DNA of 64,000 bases, taken from Gnetum montanum. Its lineage: Eukaryota > Streptophyta > Gnetopsida > Gnetales > Gnetaceae. The position numbers and the translations under genes were made by a program. The notes below the pieces were generated by a model. The model was not told where the DNA came from. It made no database searches and saw only the letters and a program-made list of their open reading frames with translations. Location: assembly GCA_015680685.1 (NCBI GenBank), contig MNCI01016243.1, positions 94,548-158,547 on the forward strand. Direction: 5' to 3'. Numbering within the stretch: position 1 is the stretch's first letter; every line of letters begins with the position of its first letter. This document shows, piece after piece, positions 33,962 to 44,599 of this stretch.

Positions 33962-35944
33962 TGAAACACCACAAAAATTTGGGCCTAGCACTTTTAGACA
34001 AGAATCAAGCTAAGTCATGATGCTTCTGAGCATGAACGAAACTTACAAACTTCATAAACAGCATCAAACGGAGTCGAATCAAGTAACTAAAAGTTTCTTG
34101 AGATACATTGGAGGCTACATCAACATCTAGCAACAAGGATTGCAAATTTCAAACTCAAAACACTTAGTTTTAACTAAATATACTTCTTGCACACAGGCTT
34201 ACATGCTCAGCATGCAGCTCAGCATGCAGTAACTATTGAGTGCCAAAAACATCTTTAAACAGGCTAGAATTGAAGGTCTAGATCATTGAAGACCTTCCCT
34301 AAGGTCCCCAGCAGCTCTCAGGCTCCTGAAAATCATGTTTTGGGCTCCAAGTGATGGGTTTTCATGCCTACACACTAGCCTACACGCCTAGCGTGTACCA
34401 TCATAGACACACCAAAACAGGCACTCAGAGCATGATTTTCATAGGTAATCAACTTCCAGAGGTAGGGAAACCATCAAGAATCATCCTGGGCTCCCAAAAA
34501 TCAAGTTTTGACTTTGAAAATTGGTAGTTTCATGCCTATTCACTGGCCTGCATGCACAGTGTGTAAGCCCAGCATGTAGCCCAGCATGCACCACTTTGAA
34601 CAAGGTTGATTGGGCATTTTACTCAATATTTTGACATGGATTCAACCCTCAAGTCATGGTCAATGAATGTACAAGTCCATAGGCTTTAGAAAAATCAATT
34701 TTTGGCATCATAAGGGTCATTCTTGGCCCTACATGCCCAGCGTGCATGCCCAATGTATAGCACAGCGTGCACACTAAAAACATGCCCAGCGTGCATGCCT
34801 GGCGTACAACACAACATGCACACTAGAAGCATGCCTAAAAATCAATCAAAATGAAGCCAAAATGAGCCCTTGGATGCCTTGGAGAACTAGAAATACTTAG
34901 GCAATGAGGATCCAACTCCAGTGTACAAGACTAGGCTCCAAAACTGTAGTTTTCATGCCCACACACTGGCCTGCATGCCCAACGTGTATGCCCAGCGGGT
35001 ACACTCTTGGAGCCTTCTAAGGCCCTATCAAATCAAGGTTAAATGAGCCCAAAATTGACAAGCAACATCCTCAAGACATTAGGCATCTAGATCCATGCTC
35101 AAAACTAGTGTCATAGTTCAAAATTTGGTCAGAAATTCTTCATGCTTTTCCACATGCTATCTAGTGTGTGGGACATATACGCCTAGGGTGTACACACTAG
35201 CATACTGCACACTTGTAAAGCTTCATTCTTTTGCACTCGGTCGATGCTCCACATGTCACCCAATCTGAAATTCAAGCATGCCACAGCTAATCATCCCATC
35301 ATAGATTCGAATTTAACATCCAAACTTGTACAAAAACCTGGATTTTTGACAAGATCAAGGTTCGAAATTTGAAGAATCTTGGCGAAAATTTGAGAATCCA
35401 CACTGAGAACATCTAGAACACCCACCCTACATGCTATACTTCTACCCTGCACACTAAGAATATAGCCTTCACCCTATGCCTACAGCCCAAACCAGCATAT
35501 CATCACCCCTCCGCATCCACTGGGGCTCTTTATCTGCCTTGTGTCAGATCCACAATAGCGTCTAGACCGATGCATTGTAATTTTCATTATGCAATAATAT
35601 TGCTGTATTTTTGGCCAAGATTTGTTAAAATTCTCATTCATTCTTGCATTTTTGGCTAAGATTTGTTATAGTTTTCATTCATTCTTGTTTACCTCTTGTT
35701 TACATTCCTGGACGTTTGTGTTTTGGTTTACATTTATTACACCGTTTAGATATAACCCAGCGTATTGTGCATTGGCATACGTCTAGGGAAATCCTTGTCT
35801 GATCCATGTGCGGACCACCCAAGGTACTCTACCTTCGTCAGTTCCAGTTCACCCTCAAGCGAAGGTAGGGTCTTCTATGCCCGTCTGCGGATCTCTCGGT
35901 GAATTTTTCATTCCATTTGGGCACCGATGATTCTATATAGTATA
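33962..35944 (+). repeat. 3' LTR of element B, full length
   Basis: 1983 bases from TGAAACACCACAAAAA. The last bases are TTCTATATAGTATA, so the usual CA end has become TA. U3 is filled with CATGCCCAGCGTGCATGCC-like words. The U5 end (AAGCGAAGGTAGGGTC, GGATCTCTCGGTGAATTT, CACCGATGATTC) matches solo LTR S1. GGTAA follows at 35945. Confidence 0.85.
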
Positions 35945-36479
35945 GGTAATTAGAATGGTTTTGATGCCATGGGGGGTATCAAAAATTACCATACATGGAA
36001 ACCATGCTAGATTTAGACACATGAAACATCTACATGTAACACCAATATTTTAGTAATTAAATAGAAATTTACAACAAAATTTATGGCCATGAAACCTATA
36101 AAAACCAAGCTCCAAAACCATAGAAAGGCTTCCAAAATTTGAAGGTTTCATCCCTTTGAGATCTACAAAATTTTTAACATTTAAGAGTCTTGAGGATTCA
36201 TTGCACATACAATTCTTTTGGAGAAATCTTAGAGTGGGACCTGTGACTAGTTATAGCCATTATTTTAACCCCTTAAGATTATGTTGTGTTGCAGTAACAT
36301 TGAGAAATATGGGCATCAAGACTCTCAACATGGCTTTTCTTTGTAACTAAAAACCCTCATACATCTTAGCCCTAGCACCACCAATGTTGCAGATGTAGTG
36401 AGGATTCTAACAAGGTTTTATAGTTTTGGGAGTTGTACAACATTTGGATCATGGAGCCCACTATGGCATCTGAGGCCAC

Positions 36480-37246
36480 TAGGATTTCATTGAGTCGCTT
36501 GGAATATTTTTACTCTCCCCAAGAATAAAGGTGGATTAGGTCTTTTGAACTCCACTAAGTAGGGAATCACCCTGGTTGCTAAGTGGTTGGTTCAACATTT
36601 AGATGCCTTAGACATCATTGGGACCCTCCAATTGAGGCTTCATCAAGCATTTCCTAAAAACAAGCCCTTCTGGAAAGGCATCCATTTTATCAATTGGATC
36701 TTTTCCCCCCTCACTATCATTCTTCCAGGTTCTCATGTTTTCAAAAGCATCTGGAGGGCCTAGCAAATTCTACACAGTTACATCAACTGGACTAATGTTA
36801 AGATCAACCCTACTATCCTCCCTAGATTGTGTGCATGGTGGTTACCCCTGTCACCTGCTCCCCTTGCCATCACAATGGCTAAGGTGGCTACCTCGTGGTA
36901 CCAGAATGGTGTCATCTCCTTGACTTGTCTTAGGTTGGCTAACCGTTGGATTTCAGAGGTCAAGTTTAGCAATTTGTATGGGGAGTTAGATGTGATGAAC
37001 CATTTCCTTTTCTAGATTTACTCCTTTCTTCATGGCCATTGGCACATTGATGTTATAGTGCAAAACCATTTTCAAGGCCTTCAATGGCTTAATGGGATAA
37101 AACTCTTACCCTACCGGCCATCTATCCCCTTTCATCTTATGCACGACCCATCTGAGGTCATTCAACACTAAAATAAGCATTGGCACAAACATGAGTCAGT
37201 ATCATTTTGGATACCTATCTTCCAAAATATTTGGAACCTTTCGACC

Positions 37247-37277
<31 letters not shown>

Positions 37278-38100
37278 AAATTAAAAAGTTCCTATGGTGT
37301 CTCCTCCACCATGGTCTACCTATTGGTAAATGGTTAGAATATCTAGGAATTCCCAATCCCAATTTCCCTCTGTATGGTGGACAAGATGACTTTGTCCATG
37401 TGTTTTGGCTTTGTCCCTTTGCTCAACATGTGTGGAAGTGGGCTTCCATAGTTTTTCCTTCATACAAGCTATCTCAAGAGGATGTTATATTTGGCTTTTT
37501 AAACATTACTTCTGCTAATCTCAGGTTTCTATGGAAAGTTATTAGGCCTACTATTTTATATTATATTTGGAAGTAAAGATGCAATGTTATATTTCAAAGG
37601 ATTTATTATTCTAATAAATGTTTGCTCACTAGGTTGGAGAAGCTGCAAATCTTTTGCCTCATTCATTTCCAACTCACATCTCAAGCATCCAAGTTCAATC
37701 TGGATAGACATCAGTTGGTTCATCTCTTGTAGCAGTGGGAAAGACTTGTGGATTCCAGTAACACTCATCATCAATAATCTTTACCAGGAAACTTTCCATT
37801 TCTGTTGTGAGGAGTTACCATAGGAACTCTCTCTATCCTTGATTGAGAGCTTTTTTATTCCTTATCTAATTCTTTATCCTTCTATCTTGTAACGAGTTAG
37901 CATGGGTGGTCATTTGGTGGTGTCCCAATTTGGACTTCCTCCTTTAACACTTGTTTATTTATAAGGCTGGTCCTGAGTTTCTTGCATAGTGCTCTTACCT
38001 TCCCCCTTCCCCTTAACCCTATGACTTGTTCTTGTTCAGATTACTATAACTGATACACTGTTAATATCAATATAACTTCTTTTTGGGGTCCCACATCCTC
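36480..38100 (+). pseudogene. LINE (L1-type) ORF2 C-terminal fragment
   Basis: One frame reads VAWNIFTLPKNKGGLGLLN (about 36484), a pattern typical of plant LINE reverse transcriptases after the RT core, then KPFWKGIHFINWI and, after a C/A homopolymer run, KKFLWCLLHHGLP, the zinc-binding-type region DDFVHVFWLCPFAQHVWKW (about 37385-37440) and FLWKVIRPTILYYIWK, ending near 37575. The order matches the zf-RVT part of plant LINEs. RT core and endonuclease are missing, as expected for a 5'-truncated insertion. The 3' untranslated part probably reaches about 38100. It interrupts solo LTR L2. At least four stops. No clear poly-A tail or target duplication was found. Confidence 0.8.
37245..37280 (+). 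repeat. C23-A13 homopolymer run inside the LINE
   Basis: Twenty-three C followed by thirteen A. The run replaces the place where plant LINEs often read PPKVKxFLW; it encodes prolines then lysines and keeps the reading frame on both sides (IWNLSTP before, IKKFLW after). Confidence 0.9.
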
Positions 38101-38423
38101 CCCCCATATTTCAATCCCTTGGTGAAGTGAAACCCTCTTGCTTCCTTAAGCATCAATTGTATACATTCTAAACTCTCTTTGTTTTATCATAATAAAGATT
38201 ATAGTTCTAATTGTTATGTAAGATAACATAGATTTCTATTTATTTAGTGCATTTATTTTCAGATTTACACTACATTTTTACATTATTATCCCTATTGATA
38301 ATTTGTAAGTCCCTAGGAGATTAGCAAGACCATTTAAGGCACCTCAAATCCTATATTTCAAACTTGTCTCAACTAGGATGTTTGGTTCATCCAGCAACTA
38401 AATTTTCTAGTCACTACAGTAGT

Positions 38424-39690
38424 ATTGATAGGGTTTTGGCAACATATGTTGAACATCCTTGACCTTTGGGGAAGGTAGATGTAATGTATTAGGATTCTAG
38501 GTCATGTTTGTATTTTTTTAACAAAATTTCAATATGTTTTCTATTTTTTTTCAACTACAAACTAGGGTTTTTTTGTCCAATTTTTGGTAAAATTGGGATT
38601 TTTCCTATATCTATAGGTGTAATGTTGTAGAAAATCTTGATTGTTCTAGAAATCTTCACTACATTTATGGTTTAAAATAAATTTTAAGAGTTTTTGTGTA
38701 TTTTTTGATAGATTTTTTCATGATTTTTTGGTGTCAAATTAGGCATTTTATGGTTAAAAAATCTATGATTTTTTATGAAATTATATCCACATCGGCTACA
38801 TTGTTGTCTTTTCCCATGCTTGGAATATTTTTTTTGATTTTTTTAATCAAATTACTACATTAAGATATTTTACACAATTTAATTACCATGTATTAGGATA
38901 TTTTCTATGAAACTTTGGTGAAATTTGGGCTTTTCTACACTTGTATAAGCAACATTTTAGTGAATTCTAGCTTTTTTGACAATGTTTGTTGCATTTTTGG
39001 CCTATAATAATTTTTAGAATTTTTTAATATTTTTTTCCTAGTCTAAGGATTAGCTTTTGATAGGTTTTTGTGTTAAATGATGAGTTTATGGGTCTTTTCA
39101 AGCTAGTTATAACATTTTAGCTCTCGATGCTTGGGATGGGTATGATGAATTTTTCCTTGACATTGTGATTAGCATGTGAATGGTTGGGATTTGGAAGTGT
39201 AGCATATGACACTCCTTAGACTGATGTGATAATGTATAGGGGATTTTTTGATTTTTCTCTAGGGAAGAATGGCATCTTATGGACCCCAAAAGGAAACAAT
39301 TCTTGTATTTTTACATTCTTCTTCCCCCATTGTCACTATTTGACATTATTTAAGCCTTTTATTCATTACTTTTTAGAATTTTCTACTCATAAAGCTCCAA
39401 CACTATTAATCTTGGCCACTTTTTTTTGCAAAAATTTGACTTGGTATCAACTATTGTTAAAATGCTTATTTAATGTTCTACATGTCAACTATTTATTAAA
39501 ATTCTAAACTTGGTTTTTCAAAGTATCAAATGTCTTGTTTTTATATTAATTAGTTAATGAAATCTCAAACTGAATTTTTTCTATATTGACGAACTTGGAT
39601 TTTTTTTAAGTTTATGTTTTATGCCAATGTTGTCACTTTTGAGGCCATTTTTGTATGATTTTGTTTATAATTTTTAGTTTTTAAAGACTT
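38424..39690 (+). other. Continuation of element G leader, T-rich
   Basis: Follows the second GTAGT copy. It starts ATTGATAGGGTTTTGGC and is T-rich, like the element A leader read on its own strand. Short ORFs at 39226-39507 show no family motif. No gene seen. Confidence 0.4.
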
Positions 39691-39692
39691 TA

Positions 39693-42600
39693 TTGTGTAA
39701 TGGCTACATATTTTGTCTATGTGCAGGGCTTTTGAAACTAATCTTGGTTGTTAAGAAACTGGTAGCCATTTTGTACTATACGAGAGTGGCTTCCCCAAAT
39801 AGTCTAATGTTTGATATTACCATAAATGAGCACACCCAAGCATGGATTATTCCTAGTGCTAGAGAGTTCTTGATATACTTTAACATTTTAATGTGATAAT
39901 GTGGTCACACTTGGACATGGATGTTTTAGTTGTAATTACAAATACTCTTGTAGTAGTGCCTTCTAATTACATCCTTAAGTATATGGTCGATGTTCCAGAA
40001 ACTTGGATAGAATTAGAGCACAATGAGAGTAAATACTTTGCAAGAATTATATAGTTATCATGCATATGGGAGATGCTAATCTACTTGAAATAGAATGCTA
40101 GCAACACTTTGATGTTGACTCATAGGCCAATCACTCTATTCTAGAATTCTCTTGGAAATCTCTACCTACTTGAAGGGTAAGCTTTTTTTTAATTCTTCAT
40201 ATCTTTTTAATTTTAAGGTTGTTTGGTTAACTACTTTTATATTTTGATTTGCACATTTAAGATGCATAGTGGAGGATTAGTGTCAAATGAACAAAACTTG
40301 TTTGTAGCTCATATATCCTTGAAAGAATTTAAACAATTAGATAACATTAGGATACAATGCTAAACCAACTTATTGCAAAGTTCTCTAGGTATAGGATTCA
40401 ATGTTCTCACATGTACCCAAAATGTGTGACCACCAAAGAATCACACCAATTTTGGGATCTCCAAGATTTAGGTTTCAACTTTGCCCAAGTGAGGTAAGTG
40501 AAAATTGTTGTTAGTTTACCAACATTTTTAACATTTTTTGGTTTTTATTTCTAGTTTTTAGTTTTTATGGTCTAAATTCAAGAAAAATTTCCTTTTCTTA
40601 GTTTTATGATTTACTATAGGCTATGTTAATTATTTATAGTTTAGTGGGCTGATAGATTAAGTCTATAATCACTATGGTCAGTTCTAGTCATACTAAGGAA
40701 ATAATTCTCCTCAAGTGGGGTGAAGTAGATAGAGCACAAGAATGGCTATCACATAAAACTCCCATAGACATCCAATAAGGAGTCATCAATGTAGGCTTAT
40801 TTAACTTGTTCATGTTCCCTAGTCCACCTCTATCATAGGTTGAGATGTTAAATGTCATTGAATATTTTGATAAAGAAGTTACAAAATTTTTTACTTATGT
40901 CCATGGTTTTTCTATTTTTTGTAATTATTAATGATAAAATGTTCAACAATGTTTCTAATGTACCTACTAGTAGTGTTAAGGTGTCCATTAGAGCAAGGAA
41001 AGATCTTGGTAGTAGAGAGGATATGGAGTCTTAGCTCAAATCACCTCCTAATGCAACATTATTTTTTGGTAAGTGTGAGATTGAAGAGGTGAACAAGTTA
41101 TACCCTCTTTTCCACTCTAGAATTTTTCCCATGCTATTATCATAGAAGAAAATCATAGGAGTTTAACAAGATTGGGCTATGAAAAAGATTTTTACTAATG
41201 ATCCTATGTTTCATTGGGCCACTCTTATTGTTATTGATTTTAGAGGTGAAGTGTACAAACGTCTTAAAAACCTTTATTATATGTATCATATATACTTTAT
41301 ATTTTTTAATGCATATCTTATAAGGCTTGAAAATTTTCCAACTTTCCATGCCTTGTGTTAGGTACATTACTCACTTAATGCGTGCCCAAGACTCACTTGT
41401 GGAGGATGTGAAAGAGTTGATGTTTGTTACCACTAAGAATGTTAGCGATCAACATGGTTATTTACCTAATAGCATGGGAAAGGAGTCTAGTGCTACACAT
41501 GACAAGGCATAAAGTGGAAAAAGGTCACATGTGGAAGTAGATGGTGCTACTAGAAAAAAGATAAAACAACCCCAAGCCAAAGAAAATGTTATGGCTTCTA
41601 ATCAATAAGCACTAGAAAACTAGTGAATAGGCTCAACAAGTCTACTGAAGTTGTTGATGGTATGTATATATATATATTATATACCCTCTTATATTTTATA
41701 TATTTTTTTTCATTTTTCTTTTTTAGCATTTTTCTTAGTTATATTTTGTTGATAAAGATGCTTATTGATTTTATTTTTTTCTTTGGCTTTGATTTTTTTT
41801 CAAGGAAGAACCAAGAATTGGGTAGCAAAGCTACTATGAAGGAGAAGAAATGGCACAAAGAAGAAGATTAAAAACTTTCCAAGGAAGCACAAGATGTTTT
41901 AGATTCCATCCTAGATGATTTAACTTTAGAAAGTAATCCTCCCATGGATGTGTTTCATTATCTCCTTGGAGAGTTTTGGGATTGGTTTTTTTAGTTTTTA
42001 TTTTTGTGTATATTTTATGAGTTTTTGTTATGATCGATGTTGATTGATCATGACTATTACAGGGCATGATCTTCCTCCATAAGCATTCACATTTTGCTCT
42101 AAATCTTGGCTGGAGGCATTAGAAAAGATGAAGTTTATCAAGGAAATGATAGATGACATAGTTGATAGGCTACAATAATTGAGTCCTAATATTAGTAAGA
42201 AAAGTTTAAATATTTTTGTTTTATATTTTTATGGTTTCATGTTTTTATAGGTTTAATGTTTTTATAGTTTTAATAATTTTTAATTTTTTAAAAAATTTTA
42301 TGATTTTTGACTATTTTTCATGTTTTATTTGTGTGAAAGTTTCCAAGGTTAAATGGAAGCCTTCCTAAATCATTGCATTTGATGAGTTCCCTACCCTACC
42401 ACATGATGTGGAGAATATTCCACAAAGATTGTATGAACAAAATTTGTTGCATCTTGTGTGAAAATATTTTTTCAGTTCCAATGTTTAATAGTTCTTTTAG
42501 GAATGGCTCATGATGTTGAAGAAGTAAAACAGGAAGCTGGTAGATGAAGTTAGAAGCATCAAAGATTGCAAGGAGTTCATAGAGGCTTATGTGGCCAATA

Positions 42601-43130
42601 GAGATTCCTTGCACATGAAGAAGATTGAGTGGGTCGACTACTAGAATGCTAAATAGTAGAAAGTTACTCTAGCTAAGAGAAACTTGAAGGAAATGTTATT
42701 GGAGATTATTGTCTATAAGATAAAGAAGTGGTGAGATTACTATTCTTGGGTGTTAGAGTGGGAGAAGAACTAGAAAGCCCATAATATATTGTACAAAATA
42801 GAGATAAGAAATTATATGAAATCATGGCATGAGGTGGCTATGATGCATTGTACATACAAGTTGTGCATGCAAGGCATAAGGGCTAAAGATATTTTTAGTA
42901 GGTTCAAGGAGCTAGTAATCATAATTGATTCTCTAATTCCTCATATTATAAGTACATATAGGGAGAATTCCATGACTACGTTTTCCAATCTTCCTGCTAA
43001 GTGAACTAATGTGGAGAATGAAAAAATCTTATTAGAAGTGGACTTAGGAGATATTGATTACACCAACATGAGTAAAGAAGAAATTATTCATAGGTTGGAG
43101 GTTGGTATACAAAGATTCTCCATTGAACAC
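39693..43130 (+). pseudogene. Gene E: sense-oriented relative of the antisense gene, cut by element F
   Basis: Exons, approximate: 39726-40178 (after CTATGTGCAG; FNVIMWSHLDMDV against B IFSVVIWSHLSEKL; donor GAAGG|GTAAGC, the same place as in B); 40262-40495 (LFVAHISLKEF, donor GTGAG|GTAAGT); 40640-41659 (GEVDRAQEWLSHK against B GDIEDAQWWLHDE; VKELMFVTTKNVSDQHGY; donor GATG|GTATGT); 41806-41995 (DVLDSILDDLTLES, acidic); 42064-42196 (EKMKFIKEMIDDIVDRLQ, donor AATATTA|GTAAGA); 42500-43130 (coiled-coil-like, then DLGDIDYTNMSKEEIIHRLEVG). Element F starts within the last long exon at 43131. Many stops. Exon order and four donor sites agree with B. Function unknown. Confidence 0.75.
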
Positions 43131-43900
43131 TGATGAAACACATTTTCTAGTTGCCACGATGTTGAGTATCCAATGTCAGGGCTGTCACATTGGGTACACA
43201 ATGTCAAGGTCTTGATGCAACATCAGGGGATATATGCAAGCCTATAAATATAGCACCAAATATCCTAATTTGGAAATTATTTTTTGCTCATTTTTTAGTT
43301 AGAATAGTGAAGCTCTTATAGTTCATTTTGTCCAAAATTACAATATTTTCTAGTGCTTGAAGAAGGAGTCTAAGTGTGTATGGTTCTTTGTTTGAACACT
43401 GATCTAGTTGAGCACAATAGTATGATGGGAATAAAACAAACTCTTTTGAAAATTCTTGCACCGCTAAGAAAAGATTAATATTTCTTTTAATGAACTTTAC
43501 TGCATTCCAATTAAGCAGTTACTTTCCAATAGTTAATGAACATAAGCATGACCACCTTCAGCATACATATAGTACTTGGTAAGCTAGCAACGCCTAACAT
43601 TTCATAGCCTAGTAGTACTCGAGGTGTTTAGGATGTGTCTAGAAAAGTGGAGTGGTTACTTGTGTTAGGCTAGTTACATAGTAGATGAATTAGATCTTTA
43701 ATTACTTTACCTTTCATTCCTGTAGTAAGGGATCAAGATCATAAAACATAAAATAAGAAAACTCATTCACTTCAGTTACACTTAAAGCATACACTTCAGC
43801 CTCACAAGTGTAGTTGAAAAGAAAACAAATGTTCTTAATGCCCATTTCACTTCCTAGAAGAATTAGTGCACTAGAGAACTATATGTCCACGGAATTCAAT
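43131..43900 (+). repeat. 5' LTR of element F
   Basis: Aligns with 52440-53215: shared AAGCCTATAAATATAGCACC (TATA box 43243-43250), GAAGGAGTCTAAGTGTGTA, ATACATATAGTACTTGGTAA, TAGTAGATGAATTAGATCTT and AGAGAACTATATGTCCAC near the end. Start taken as TGATGAAACACA; the exact end is uncertain by some 20 bases. Confidence 0.8.
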
Positions 43901-44590
43901 CAGATCATGCATAATCACGTTAGTGATTCATATGATTGAGCATAGGGGTGCCTCCTCACTTATCATTAGTGTCATTGTCAAGGACCTTTTGGTTGTTTTC
44001 TATGCAAGATAAGACCTCTTGAAAAGTATTTATATCATTGGAATGGACCTTAGAGTCATATCACATCCTAAGATTACTACAACAATATTTAGAAGCACAC
44101 TATGTTTTGTTTGATCTAATTGAAAATGTCCTCTTCTCATAAGAGAGATTCTCTATCCAAGTCTGATAGAGCTTACTAGCTAGTGCCTCAACAATATCGA
44201 ATCATATATGCTCATCTTGATGAGCATGTACCAAATTTGACCTTCATCGTACACCAACATGAATAGCTGTGGTGGTGCAACATGGAGGGCAACATTATGT
44301 TGCTGCCCAATTGATTCATTCTTGCAATGATCCAACAAATGCTTATCCGATATGGTCTTTAGGAACATCATGTTGAGTATGTTGTGCAAGATACTGATGC
44401 TAGGTATTATCATCCCACTGAGGCATAACATCTATAAGATTGACAGCTAGAATAGCATTATGAATCTTCAAAGAGAAAACGATTTAATTATTCTTCATTC
44501 CTGTTGTGTCGACAAGCTAGTGGGGAATTATTTTCTAGGGGTTTTCCATTTAATGAAATTCCTCTCTTTAACTTTAGTTAAGAAGGTTAA
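43901..44590 (+). other. Element F leader
   Basis: Between the 5' LTR and gag. No primer-binding site was recognised and no gene is seen; short ORFs on both strands lack family motifs. Confidence 0.5.
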
Positions 44591-44599
44591 AACTAAAAC

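Larger units (their letters stand above)
17466..35949 (+). mobile_element. Element B: 18.5-kb Tat-lineage Ty3/gypsy element with target duplications
   Basis: Two LTRs (17471-19079 and 33962-35944) flank gag, protease, an antisense gene, RT, two RNase H domains and integrase. GGTAA flanks the element (17466-17470, 35945-35949). Starts are TCAAACACC (5' copy, TG changed to TC) and TGAAACACC (3' copy). The second RNase H marks the Tat lineage. Over the first 140 or so bases the LTRs differ at roughly one base in ten, so the insertion is old. The element is inactive: stops, frameshifts and a damaged 5' LTR. Confidence 0.88.
16870..38423 (+). mobile_element. Solo LTR L2 with its target duplications, split by element B and a LINE
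   Basis: Begins TGAAACACCACC at 16875 and ends TCACTACA at 38418, with GTAGT on both sides (16870-16874, 38419-38423). The LTR itself survives as 16875-17470, about 35950-36479 and about 38105-38418, together close to the 1389 bases of the element A LTR. The first part is an inverted match to 12450-12760; the middle part matches the G LTR (ATGAAACCTATAAAAACC near 36090); the last part carries AGTCCCTAGGAGATT like U5 of C and G. Element B and the LINE fragment fill the gaps. Confidence 0.8.
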
